The notes under the pieces are model-generated. The model did no database searches. It saw only the letters and a list, made by a program, of their open reading frames with translations, and had not been told where the DNA came from. Made by a program: the position numbers and the translations under genes. DNA of 63,127 bases from Bacteroidota bacterium (GTDB taxonomy: Bacteria; Bacteroidota; Bacteroidia; Sphingobacteriales; Sphingobacteriaceae), in assembly GCA_013286985.1 (NCBI GenBank), contig JABDEQ010000003.1:1-63127 (forward strand). The letters are read 5' to 3'. Shown piece after piece: positions 10,014-17,889 of this stretch (positions are counted from its first letter, which is position 1; each line of letters begins with the position of its first letter).

Positions 10014-10233
10014 AATGATAAAATGTTTAGTTTGAACCTATATGATTTGTTTAGAAAAAACCAGGCAAAGCTAAAATACTGTAAGGGTGATAATTAGGTT
10101 TATTGAACGCTAATGTAAATAATAATATCAAATAATTTATTATTTGCAGGTTATTTCGCGGCGATGTCTGTTTATCTTTCAAATTGCCATTATCAAATTT
10201 TAACATAGTATATCAAATCCTTACTTTTAGCCC

Positions 10234-10902
10234 ATGGTTATTCATTATAATACTTTTATCCATTTGTTATTCATAGGTATCATTGCCTTGTTTCCTGTAG
10301 TAAATCCTATCGGCTCCTCGTTTATAGTGAGCCCGTTTTTTGCACATTTGGAGCAGAGCGAGAAACGAAGCGCAGTACGCAAAATTACTTTTTATGCGTT
10401 TTGTGTTTGTACTGTTGCACTATTTGCGGGGCAATATATTCTTAAAGTATTTGGCCTTTCCATTCCCGTAGTACAACTTGCCGGGGGTATAATGATTTGT
10501 AAAATAGGATGGGAGTCGCTTACAGGCGATAAAAAGACAAATGAAGATGAAGTGCAGGCCGGTAAAAATGTAAAACTGCACAACGGCATTGATGATAAAT
10601 TATTTTATCCCATAACGTTTCCCATTACCTCCGGGGCTGGCACTATTTCTGTTTTGTTTACACTGAGTGCCCATAGCGCCGGCAAAGATTTTAACGCCTA
10701 TTTGGTTAACACCAGTGCTGTTATGCTGGCCATTGTTTTTACCTGTATTTTAATTTATATTTTTTATCTCAATACCAAAACCATTATCAATTACCTGGGC
10801 TCGAGCGGCGAATTAATTGTAAACCGCATAAGTGCTTTCCTTATTTTTTGCGTGGGACTGCAAATTGCGGTATCGGGGATTATGACGTTAATAAAGGGTT
10901 AG
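10234..10902 (+). CDS. MarC family integral membrane protein
   Basis: A 222-residue membrane protein with six hydrophobic segments and the MarC-family N-terminal motif ALFPVVNPIGSSFI. The second half carries the mirrored motif PITFPITSGAGTISV. The family is often annotated as NAAT transporter, but its transport role is poorly established. The gene stands alone. The word TACTTTTAG just before the start may be part of a promoter. Confidence 0.85.
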   Translation: MVIHYNTFIHLLFIGIIALFPVVNPIGSSFIVSPFFAHLEQSEKRSAVRKITFYAFCVCTVALFAGQYILKVFGLSIPVVQLAGGIMICKIGWESLTGDKKTNEDEVQAGKNVKLHNGIDDKLFYPITFPITSGAGTISVLFTLSAHSAGKDFNAYLVNTSAVMLAIVFTCILIYIFYLNTKTIINYLGSSGELIVNRISAFLIFCVGLQIAVSGIMTLIKG

Positions 10903-10933
10903 TTTTACAGTATCATCAAGGTGTTAGCGATCA

Positions 10934-11620
10934 TTATAAATTGACACCCAACAAATCATAAAGCTTCAGATGACCTTTTGCTGTAATGACTAACTCTCTT
11001 GAAAACTGAACCTTTTTAAACCAATTTCTTTGGAGCATTTTATTAAAAAACGTTGCGCCAAGCTGACCCGCTAAATGTGGGCGGCGTTCAGACCAATCGA
11101 GGCATTGACGAGTCAAAGGGCGACGACTATTATTAAAATCTTCTTTCGAAATATCAAAAAACGCAAACCAATCCCAGCCCTTTTCGGAAACCAGGTAACC
11201 GCTCTCTGATTTTGTTAAACATCCTTTTGCCTCTAACGCTTCAATAATTTTAACACCAACAAAACCTGCTAAATGGTCGTAACAAGTTCTGCAATATTTC
11301 ACACCATTCTTTTCAGGTTCTTTCTTTACACTTTTAGCTGAACTGCTATTTGCCAGATTTGCCAATCCTTCCACGGCATAAGCAACCTCAGCATTTGAAA
11401 GGGAATAATATCTGTGCCGCCCTTGAATTTCAACTTTAACTATTCCTGCTTCCAATAGCTTTGACAAATGATTACTTGCGGAAGTAGGCGAAGTATCTGC
11501 AACAATGGACAGCTCACCTGCTGTATATGCTCTGAAATCAAGCAGGTTCCATAACATTCGTGCCCGTGTAGGTTCACAAATCAACGCAGAGATGGAAACA
11601 AATTTATCTTCCACATTCAT
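10934..11620 (-). CDS. ArsR-type winged-helix transcriptional regulator
   Basis: A 228-residue regulator. The N-terminal 95 residues form a winged helix (helix-turn-helix around YTAGELSIVADTSPTSASNHLSKL, wing GRHRYYSLS). The remaining 130 residues contain CRTCYDHLAGFVG, a family-typical pattern after the DNA-binding domain. It is divergent from the ACT and OsmC genes with only 67 bases between, so it probably controls them and itself. The inducing signal is unknown. Confidence 0.82.
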   Translation of the reverse strand: MNVEDKFVSISALICEPTRARMLWNLLDFRAYTAGELSIVADTSPTSASNHLSKLLEAGIVKVEIQGRHRYYSLSNAEVAYAVEGLANLANSSSAKSVKKEPEKNGVKYCRTCYDHLAGFVGVKIIEALEAKGCLTKSESGYLVSEKGWDWFAFFDISKEDFNNSRRPLTRQCLDWSERRPHLAGQLGATFFNKMLQRNWFKKVQFSRELVITAKGHLKLYDLLGVNL

Positions 11621-11687
11621 AATTCAGTGTTAAATGAAATGTAAAAGTAATAATTGCTGTTCTTTTGAAAAAACAAAGACATAGAAA

Positions 11688-12083
11688 ATGCAGGACATAG
11701 AAATTTTATTAAAGAACGAGCCGGGTGCGCTAGCTTTGATGGGCGAAACATTAGGAAAAAACAAAATCAGCCTGGAAGGCGGCGGCGTATTTCAAAACGG
11801 GGATACATCAATTGCTCATTTCTTAGTTGATGAAGCAGAAAGAGCCAGGGAAGAATTGGCAAAAGTTCAAATTGAGATGGTGAAAATAAGCGATGTGCTC
11901 ATTCAAAAACTACGTCAGGATGTTCCGGGCCAACTGGGGATGTTTTGCAGGAAAATGGCAGAAGCCAACGTAAATATTTTGGTACAGTACAGCGATCATT
12001 CCAATCAATTAATTGTAGTTGTTGACGACTATGAAAAAGGCAAAAAAGTATCCGAAGAATGGATAAAAGAATGGTGGAGCTAA
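11688..12083 (+). CDS. Stand-alone ACT-domain protein
   Basis: A 131-residue protein of two ACT-like halves. The first begins EILLKNEPGALALMGETLG and the second contains VPGQLGMFCRKMAEANVNILVQYSDH. ACT domains bind small ligands, usually amino acids, and regulate enzymes; no enzyme domain is attached. It is first in a two-gene unit with the OsmC gene (15 bases apart), divergent from the ArsR-type regulator. The target is unknown. Confidence 0.72.
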   Translation: MQDIEILLKNEPGALALMGETLGKNKISLEGGGVFQNGDTSIAHFLVDEAERAREELAKVQIEMVKISDVLIQKLRQDVPGQLGMFCRKMAEANVNILVQYSDHSNQLIVVVDDYEKGKKVSEEWIKEWWS

Positions 12084-12098
12084 ATAATCCCAAAAAAC

Positions 12099-12575
12099 AT
12101 GAACGAACAACATAATTATAGCCTGATAGTGAAATGGACAGGCAACACCGGAACAGGCACGTCAGGTTATAAAGGATTTGAAAGAAATCACTCGATACTC
12201 GTTAACAATAAAGTTGAAATTTTGGGTTCTTCCGACCCGGCATTTCGCGGTGATAAAACGAAACATAATCCGGAAGATCTTTTGTTAGCTTCTATTTCAT
12301 CCTGTCACATGCTGTGGTATCTGCATTTATGTGCGGTAGCCGGGATCACTGTGACAGATTATATTGACCATGCCACGGCCATAATGATTGAAACAGCAAA
12401 TGGCGGTGGGAAATTTACAGCAGCAACTTTAAACCCAATAACTACAATAACAGATATTTCGATGGCGGCAAAAGCGAATGAGCTTCATAAAAAAGCAAAT
12501 GAATTATGTTTTATAGCCAACTCATTAAATTTTCCAGTTTATCATAAGCCCACCTCCATAGTAAAAGGCGATTAA
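12099..12575 (+). CDS. OsmC family peroxiredoxin-like protein
   Basis: A 158-residue OsmC/Ohr-family protein, a group of thiol peroxidases that detoxify organic hydroperoxides. The N-terminal strand is followed by the block NPEDLLLASISSCHM (residues about 64-78), whose cysteine is the peroxidatic candidate. The usual second cysteine region in the C-terminal helix reads NELCFIANSLNFPV. It is co-transcribed with the ACT-domain gene. Confidence 0.85.
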   Translation: MNEQHNYSLIVKWTGNTGTGTSGYKGFERNHSILVNNKVEILGSSDPAFRGDKTKHNPEDLLLASISSCHMLWYLHLCAVAGITVTDYIDHATAIMIETANGGGKFTAATLNPITTITDISMAAKANELHKKANELCFIANSLNFPVYHKPTSIVKGD

Positions 12576-12643
12576 AATCAACTTTTAAAAGTTTTTACGG
12601 TTATTTTTTTAATAGTGCAACACATGTATTTAGGTTATCGATA

Positions 12644-13093
12644 CTACCTGTTTTCTATCCAATCAACCATTAGCTTACGTTCGGCAAAGAGCCATTTTCC
12701 ATTTTGCTTTACAAAACTATCATGATATTTAATATTTGCAATCATGAGTGTTTGGATTCCGTCATTGATGGTTTGATGATGCGCAATGCAGTACGTAATA
12801 CCAGTCGCAGTGTCATTGGTCAGTTCAAGAACTGTACTTTGGCCATTAAAATGCATGGTAGCGCGATAAGTATTAAGATTATCAAAAACAGGGAAAAGGT
12901 CTGCTTTGTTACTAATGACTTGTGTTGGTTCAGCCGATTTGGCATCCATAAACACAACAAATTTGGTGTCTTCAGTAAATAGAGCCATTTGGCCTTGTGC
13001 ATCGCGAGTATCGGCACAATAAGCGTATTGATCTACCAGGTTTCGTATAGCCAACCTGTCGGCTGCATGTTGCAATTGTTGTTCGATGTTCAT
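12644..13093 (-). CDS. SnoaL-like (NTF2 fold) protein
   Basis: A 149-residue protein with the cone-shaped NTF2/SnoaL-like fold: helical N-terminus (LQHAADRLAIRNLVDQYAYCADTRD), then strands with HFNGQSTV and a C-terminal strand KWLFAERKLMVDW. Such proteins are small isomerases, hydrolases or binding proteins. It is last in a minus-strand run after an AraC regulator and a membrane protein, so it may be a target of that regulator. Function not assignable. Confidence 0.78.
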   Translation of the reverse strand: MNIEQQLQHAADRLAIRNLVDQYAYCADTRDAQGQMALFTEDTKFVVFMDAKSAEPTQVISNKADLFPVFDNLNTYRATMHFNGQSTVLELTNDTATGITYCIAHHQTINDGIQTLMIANIKYHDSFVKQNGKWLFAERKLMVDWIENR

Positions 13094-13119
13094 TGTTTAA
13101 ATTTTTTAAATTATATTGA

Positions 13120-13941
13120 TTATTGAATACTGGCGGGTGTTACACCAAATTTTTGTTTGAAAGAAGTATAAAAATGAGAAAGGTTTTCAAAACCCAACTC
13201 CATATAGATATCGGTTGGTTTTCTTTTTTTTTGGTGGATAAGAGAATAGGCTTCCGTTAATCTTTTTTCCTGTAACCATTTACGTGGTGGGGTCTGAAAA
13301 ATGTTGCTAAAATCTCTTTTAAATGCCGCTAAGCTTCTTCCAGTGAGTTTCGCAAAATGTTCGATCGGCACATTGTAATGGTAGTTTTGTAGCATGAATT
13401 TTTGCAGATCAATTTTATACGGTTCTGAAAAATCAAACAAAAAAGATTTCAAAGATGGGTTTAAATGTAGCAGCAATTCAATGGCTTCATTAGTTTTAAT
13501 AGCTGCCAGTTTTTTACTTGTTTTTTCAAACTGCTCTACGTAAGGCAATAGTGATTGAAAATAACTTTTCAGCAATGCGTCCGGTTTTAGTAAAAGATTT
13601 TTTTCTCCTGTATAATTTTTGTTTTCGTGAATTGAATTGGTTAAGGCGTATTGCTGCAAAGCAGTATCCATTATGATTACGGAGACGCATTTATATACTT
13701 TATCTGCAGCCGGTATTTTGATCGATTTTGCCAGTTGATTTTTTTGAGCCAATAGAAGTTGATTCTTTTTTAAGACCAGTCTGCCGTTTTGATGCTGGAT
13801 ATGTGTTTCACCCGAAAATTGAAAGGCCAAAACGTGATAGGGTACAAATTGTTCATAGCTACTGTATTGCTGCTCAAAAGTACAGGAATACACAAAGCTA
13901 TCTTCCAAAACGCGCGTTACAGGCATTATTTTTTCTTTCAT
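13120..13941 (-). CDS. AraC family transcriptional regulator
   Basis: A 273-residue regulator. The C-terminal third is an AraC helix-turn-helix pair (FAKLTGRSLAAFKRDFSNIF, then DIYMELGFENLSHFYTSFKQKFG), and the N-terminal part is a cupin-like sensing region. Its start overlaps the end of the upstream membrane-protein gene by four bases, and the NTF2-like gene follows 26 bases later. The three genes probably form one unit. The ligand is unknown. Confidence 0.86.
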   Translation of the reverse strand: MKEKIMPVTRVLEDSFVYSCTFEQQYSSYEQFVPYHVLAFQFSGETHIQHQNGRLVLKKNQLLLAQKNQLAKSIKIPAADKVYKCVSVIIMDTALQQYALTNSIHENKNYTGEKNLLLKPDALLKSYFQSLLPYVEQFEKTSKKLAAIKTNEAIELLLHLNPSLKSFLFDFSEPYKIDLQKFMLQNYHYNVPIEHFAKLTGRSLAAFKRDFSNIFQTPPRKWLQEKRLTEAYSLIHQKKRKPTDIYMELGFENLSHFYTSFKQKFGVTPASIQ

Positions 13942-14435
13942 TGTTTTCCGGTTAATAATTGTTGGTGATATCCTGTATTTCTTGCACCCGTATTACTATC
14001 AATAAACATTAATACAGTCATCAATGCAATTGTCGTAATAGCAATAGCCCGCCATAAGGGTGTATTTATAAATATGATCAACAACGCGGCTACTATAATA
14101 ATAAAGGGAAGCACCTTGAAAACAAGTGCAAGGTCGTTTTGAGATTTTGCTGTACGCTGTATTTCTGTTTGAATAAATGCTTTCGCATCAGTATGGTAAG
14201 CGGTTTCAAACTGTGTTATCCGGGGTTGGTTAGCAAAATATAAACCTACCGCCACCGCAAGAATTAATATGCCAGCCACTAACATTGGCCATACAAAAGC
14301 CTTTGCCATAACGGTTTTCCCTAATTGCCAAAAGCCAATGGCTGCCAGAAAAAACAGCAGACTAAGCAGTAAACTTATTTTGGCGGAAAACACCTCTGCT
14401 TTGGCCCAATCCGTGCTTAATTTCAAAATATCCAT
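13938..14435 (-). CDS. Hypothetical four-helix membrane protein
   Basis: A 165-residue protein with four hydrophobic segments (residues about 20-37, 47-66, 104-122 and 126-143) and a soluble loop of about 35 residues between the second and third. No family recognised. It is the first gene of a minus-strand unit with an AraC regulator (4-base overlap) and an NTF2-like protein, so it may be regulated with them. Confidence 0.65.
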   Translation of the reverse strand: MDILKLSTDWAKAEVFSAKISLLLSLLFFLAAIGFWQLGKTVMAKAFVWPMLVAGILILAVAVGLYFANQPRITQFETAYHTDAKAFIQTEIQRTAKSQNDLALVFKVLPFIIIVAALLIIFINTPLWRAIAITTIALMTVLMFIDSNTGARNTGYHQQLLTGKQ

Positions 14436-14712
14436 TTACACCTATTAAATTGTTTTTGATGTAAAGTTGGATTATTTTTCGCACATACTATTTACTGTAC
14501 AGCTCAAATATTATTTGGTCTGTGGCTCATTAATCTGCCGGAATATTAAGATTGAATTTTACTGGCAAAAACACAAAGCTTATTGGCATGCATTTATAAT
14601 TATGCAAATCAAATACTTATTAAGCTATTCCACAAGATTTCTGCTTGATCCATAATATGCTTAAAATGTGAGATGAAGTTTTAAAAAACAACAAAGTCCC
14701 CGATAAATCAGG

Positions 14713-14799
14713 GGCTTTTCCTAAAGTACCCAGAGCCGGGGTCGAACCGGCACAACCGTGAAGTTATTGGTGTTTGAGACCAACGCGTCTACCGATTCC
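14713..14799 (-). repeat. Distal att-like repeat: 3' fragment of tRNA-Leu(CAA) plus terminator arm
   Basis: These 87 bases are identical to 17914-18000, which cover most of the intact tRNA-Leu(CAA) gene and part of its terminator. The fragment includes the anticodon arm, variable arm, T arm and 3' acceptor strand but stops inside the D arm, so the 5' acceptor strand is missing and no tRNA can be made. A second hairpin (bases about 14698-14715) still follows on the minus strand. This is the classic arrangement of the displaced attachment site at the far end of an element integrated in a tRNA gene. Confidence 0.88.
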
Positions 14800-14856
14800 C
14801 AGCGAAATCGCTTTGAAAATTTGCTGTCAAAATATTCATCAATTTAGTGAGCGAGA

Positions 14857-14943
14857 ATGGAGCTGGTTATGATAATTGCTACTATAGCGATGGATTTAAC
14901 AACCATCATTATTGAAAAAACCGTCAGAAAAATTAAAAAGTGA
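14857..14943 (+). CDS. Possible 28-residue hydrophobic/basic peptide
   Basis: A short frame inside the island, just beyond the att-like repeat. The product begins MELVMIIATIAMDL, has a hydrophobic N-terminal half and ends in a strongly basic tail (EKTVRKIKK). A GAG-rich stretch precedes the ATG. The shape resembles small membrane toxins, but there is no homology evidence and the frame is short enough to be chance. Confidence 0.25.
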   Translation: MELVMIIATIAMDLTTIIIEKTVRKIKK

Positions 14944-14992
14944 TTTCCCTAACGATAGAAGCGGCTGGAACTGCTGAGATAAAATATATACC

Positions 14993-15000
14993 TATCTTTG
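14993..15000 (+). promoter_or_regulatory. Bacteroidota -7 box upstream of the TIR/membrane pair
   Basis: TATCTTTG matches the Bacteroidota -7 consensus TAnnTTTG, 37 bases before the TIR start codon. The -33 region has no clear TTTG, so the promoter may be weak or activated. Confidence 0.5.
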
Positions 15001-15037
15001 ATTAATACTATAACGTATCATAAGAAATAATACGAAT

Positions 15038-15850
15038 ATGTTTAGAGGATACAATCTTAAACTTGAAGAACTTGAATTTGAAGAATATCTTTCTTTTGGA
15101 CAAGCACTATATATTTTACAAAAGAATAAGGTACAGAAGAGCTTAAAAAAGTTTTTATCACCGACTGGAATACTCAATATGACAGAACTACAAGAAAATT
15201 GGTTTCCTCAAATTGAAGCAGATATTTTTATATCACATTCTCACGATGATGAGGATTTAGCAACTGCTTTATCTGGTTGGCTTAATCAAACCTTTGGCAT
15301 AAAAAGTTTTGTTGATTCTTGTGTTTGGGATTACGCAAATGATCTTTTACGAGATATTGACGATGAGTATTGCACAAATGAGAAAGGGTTGTATAGTTAC
15401 CAAAGTAGAAATTACTCAACAAGCCATGTTCATATGATGCTTTCAACCGCTTTGGCGAGAATGATTGATAAAACTGAATGTCTTTTTTTCTTAAATACTC
15501 CTAACTCTGTGACCGCGAAAAATGTTATAAATGAAAAGACTAATTCACCGTGGATTTACTCGGAAATTACTGTAACGGAAATAATAAGAAAAAAAATACC
15601 TGATAGACATAAATCGGGGAGTACTAAACTTTTCAGTAAAGGAGGGATTGTTTCGTTAAATGAAAGCAAAAAATTAAAAGCTGAATATATTTTAGAGTTG
15701 GGTCATTTAACTAATATATTTGATGAAGACCTTACTAATTGGGAAGATTATTTTGGTTCTTTACAAAGAGATCGAACTTTAACAGCGCTGGATTGCCTAT
15801 ATGAGCAAACACCCGTCAATGTAAAGTATAATAAATTGATACATGGCTGA
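15038..15850 (+). CDS. TIR-domain protein (candidate defence gene)
   Basis: A 270-residue protein. Residues 1-60 are an acidic, helical N-terminal extension. From residue 61 there is a TIR fold starting ADIFISHSHDDEDLA, with FGIKSFVDSCVW, then ALARMIDKTECLFFLNTP and WIYSEI; Glu176 sits where NAD-cleaving TIR enzymes have their catalytic Glu. Bacterial TIR proteins in defence systems cleave NAD or make cyclic nucleotide signals. The downstream membrane-protein gene overlaps by 8 bases, so the two are translated together. It is AT-rich compared with flanking housekeeping genes and lies in a tRNA-bounded island. Enzyme activity is inferred. Confidence 0.8.
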   Translation: MFRGYNLKLEELEFEEYLSFGQALYILQKNKVQKSLKKFLSPTGILNMTELQENWFPQIEADIFISHSHDDEDLATALSGWLNQTFGIKSFVDSCVWDYANDLLRDIDDEYCTNEKGLYSYQSRNYSTSHVHMMLSTALARMIDKTECLFFLNTPNSVTAKNVINEKTNSPWIYSEITVTEIIRKKIPDRHKSGSTKLFSKGGIVSLNESKKLKAEYILELGHLTNIFDEDLTNWEDYFGSLQRDRTLTALDCLYEQTPVNVKYNKLIHG

Positions 15851-16250
15851 GGACAAAAGAAAACATTTAGAGTTTATCCAAAATGTAATTACTAGGATGA
15901 ACTCAAACTCTTTTTTGATAAAAGGGTGGGCCGTAACACTTACATCAGCTTTATTTGCTTTGGCGGCTAAAGATTCTAATGTACAATATGTTATAGTAAC
16001 TTATATATCCATACCCGTTTTTTGGGGATTGGACGGGTATTATTTAAGTCTTGAACGTCAATACAGAGAACTTTATTTAGATGTTGCTGGAAAAGACGAG
16101 GATGCTATAGATTATTCAATGGACGCTTCAAGTCATAATAAAGGAAGAAACACTTGGTTAAGCAGTGTGTTTTTAGGTACTGTATGGGGTGTTTATGTTA
16201 CCATAATAGTAATTACCGCTTTTATTATGTATATATTCCATAAAAGCTAA
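15843..16250 (+). CDS. Small three-helix membrane protein paired with TIR gene
   Basis: A 135-residue protein. After an amphipathic N-terminus (KHLEFIQNVITRMNSNSF) come three hydrophobic segments (residues about 24-42, 47-66 and 106-132), with a polar loop (70-105) containing ERQYRELYLDVAG. The first codons overlap the TIR gene by 8 bases, and its end overlaps the convergent coiled-coil TIR gene by 4 bases. No named family recognised. By analogy with TIR systems in which a TIR enzyme makes a signal that opens a membrane effector, it could be the effector; that is inference. Confidence 0.75.
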   Translation: MAEDKRKHLEFIQNVITRMNSNSFLIKGWAVTLTSALFALAAKDSNVQYVIVTYISIPVFWGLDGYYLSLERQYRELYLDVAGKDEDAIDYSMDASSHNKGRNTWLSSVFLGTVWGVYVTIIVITAFIMYIFHKS

Positions 16251-17449
16251 AGAACAGCTATTTTGATTATCCATTCTTTCAATTTAACTAAATTCCCTGT
16301 GTTTGTATCCTGGACAAAAAAGACATTTTCGTTTTGCAGAATTTTGGGATAGATGTTCAAATAAACGGGCATCGCGATATTCTCTGGATTATAAATTAAT
16401 ATTGGTTTACCCAGCCCATTAAAGTAGCCAATTTCCCATGGTGTCCATTGAGAATTAATGCTGGCTTCGGTTATGTAAGATATTAATAGTTTGCTTTTTG
16501 AGAGCCTATGTAAAATTGCCTTAGCTGTATTTTCATTAATCAAATCTCGTTTTAAAAGGTATTTATCATTTACCCAGTCAATGTAAATGTGTAATCCTAA
16601 TTGATTGATTTTTTTATAAAATTCTATAATATTTTCTTTGTCTAAAGAACTATGGGATATAAAAACATCAAATTCTTTAGTGGCTTCAAAATGTTGCATA
16701 GTATCATACAATTTTTCGATTAGATTATCTGGACTATCCGTAATTTCATATCCGACCTCCATATATTGCTTTTTCTTTCCTTGTTTTTTTCGTCTTAAAA
16801 TCACCCTTTCACCCATGTCTTGTAAATGCTTCATAGCAACTTGTTTCAATTCAAAATTTTGTTCTTTAGCATTTACTTTTTGCAAGAATATTTTACTTTG
16901 TTGGGATTTATAATTCCCTACCTCTCTTATTATTTCCAGTTTTGTATTTATCACCTCCTGAGATTTTTCTGTTAGTTTAAAATACTTGTCAATAATTAAA
17001 CTAAGAAACCCAGGCTCCACCTCTTGTGTTAATCTTAGTTTTTCACTTTCCTTTTGTTGCTTTTTTTGTAATTTAATCTGACTTTCTTGAATAAGGGCAT
17101 CCTTTAAACGTTTGCGTTCTTCATCTGATAAATATTCTTGTGAAAGTTGTTGATTTCTCATCTTTTGCCTTAAATGAAAAGATTTAGTAAGAATGAAGTT
17201 TTCCGGATTCGGGAAATTGAATCTGCTTTTTTTACCATATTTTATGATAATATCATTTTTTGATTTCCAAAAGGCATATTCAGTTTCAATTTCAGCCCAT
17301 AAATAAGGATACAATATTTTGAACTCATCGATAAATTCTTTGTCCGTAAAGCCTGGTTTCATTAAATTGGATAATGAATCAAAGTGTTTTCTGAATCTTG
17401 AAGAGAATTTATTGTATAGATTGTTAAATTGTCTTTTGGTATCCCCCAT
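16247..17449 (-). CDS. Coiled-coil TIR-domain protein
   Basis: A 400-residue protein with a C-terminal TIR domain. The frame is open to 17590, but those extra codons read through the degenerate tRNA copy, so MGDTKRQF at 17449 is the likely start. Residues 1-95 are helical and aromatic. Residues about 98-180 are rich in Lys, Glu and Gln and look like a coiled coil. A basic stretch (RRKKQGKKKQ) follows. The TIR domain starts at about 259 (FDVFISHSS), has a candidate catalytic Glu339 in WTPWEIGYF and ends near the C-terminus. Convergent with the TIR/membrane pair. Likely a sensor-plus-TIR effector in defence, not proven. Confidence 0.78.
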   Translation of the reverse strand: MGDTKRQFNNLYNKFSSRFRKHFDSLSNLMKPGFTDKEFIDEFKILYPYLWAEIETEYAFWKSKNDIIIKYGKKSRFNFPNPENFILTKSFHLRQKMRNQQLSQEYLSDEERKRLKDALIQESQIKLQKKQQKESEKLRLTQEVEPGFLSLIIDKYFKLTEKSQEVINTKLEIIREVGNYKSQQSKIFLQKVNAKEQNFELKQVAMKHLQDMGERVILRRKKQGKKKQYMEVGYEITDSPDNLIEKLYDTMQHFEATKEFDVFISHSSLDKENIIEFYKKINQLGLHIYIDWVNDKYLLKRDLINENTAKAILHRLSKSKLLISYITEASINSQWTPWEIGYFNGLGKPILIYNPENIAMPVYLNIYPKILQNENVFFVQDTNTGNLVKLKEWIIKIAVL

Positions 17450-17471
17450 TAATTTAGGATTTAATAAATTG

Positions 17472-17512
17472 CAATTTAATAAAAAATGTCCGACCAGTTT
17501 GGCCGGGCATTG
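17472..17512 (-). terminator. Terminator-like hairpin after the middle tRNA copy
   Basis: Read on the minus strand, a stem of about 10 bp with mismatches (TGCCCGGCCA with TGGTCGGACA) is followed by a run of six T. It lies directly after the 3' end of the degenerate tRNA-Leu copy, matching the tRNA-plus-terminator layout of the other two copies. Confidence 0.6.
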
Positions 17513-17590
17513 TACCCAGAGCCGGGGTCGAACCGACACAACCGTGAACTTATAGGCGTTTGAGACCAACCCGTCTGGCGGTTCCGCCAA
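17513..17590 (-). pseudogene. Degenerate tRNA-Leu copy (middle att-like scar)
   Basis: This copy keeps the anticodon loop CTCAAAC, variable arm, T arm and 3' acceptor strand of tRNA-Leu(CAA) and most of the D arm, but differs at many positions. The 5' acceptor strand does not pair with the 3' strand (CCAAATT in place of GCCCAGA), and the anticodon stem has a T-T mismatch. It is neither an exact copy of the local tRNA nor functional. It most likely came from another strain's tRNA-Leu with an earlier element. Confidence 0.72.
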
Positions 17591-17591
17591 A

Positions 17592-17619
17592 TTTGGCTAA
17601 ATAAGTTTTGGTATATTTG
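17592..17619 (+). promoter_or_regulatory. Candidate promoter of the antitoxin remnant
   Basis: TTTG at 17592-17595 and TATATTTG at 17612-17619 are separated by 16 bases. This is close to the Bacteroidota promoter consensus, though the spacing is a little short. The ATG of the remnant is 25 bases downstream. Confidence 0.45.
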
Positions 17620-17644
17620 CTATACTTAAGATAATTTAGTAAAG

Positions 17645-17854
17645 ATGGAAACAATTTTGCTTCAAATAAATAATAATAAAGCCTACAAGCTTATTGAAGA
17701 TCTTCAAGCTTTAAATATTGTTAAAGTGCTAAAAAAAAGCACAGAATCTAAATAAAAACTTTCTAAAAAGTTTGCAGGATCTCTTAACCTATCTAATGAG
17801 GAATATAATAATTTTCAGGATTCTATAACCCAAAGCAGAAACGAGTGCCTCTAA
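17645..17854 (+). pseudogene. Antitoxin-like small protein broken by an in-frame stop
   Basis: The first 36 codons read METILLQINNNKAYKLIEDL onwards and end in TAA at 17753-17755. The same frame then continues with KLSKKFAGSLNLSNEEYN and SITQSRNECL to a stop at 17852-17854. The two halves together have the layout of Bacteroidota type II antitoxins (N-terminal strand-helix, then a KLSEKFAG-like linker and a C-terminal SRNEW-like toxin-binding end), so a premature stop is the simplest reading. No toxin gene follows. Family recognition is from memory, not a search. Confidence 0.55.
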
Positions 17855-17889
17855 CTATTGAGCCGCTGATTAAATAACGATCCTAAAAA

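Noticed and set aside
14467..14655. Plus-strand frame of 62 codons next to the island
   Set aside because: Composition is not protein-like and it has no plausible start or family; it lies in an AT-rich promoter-like region.
16247..17590. Longer version of the TIR gene starting at 17590
   Set aside because: The extra 47 codons read through the degenerate tRNA copy and its terminator; ATG 17449 begins the coherent helical protein.
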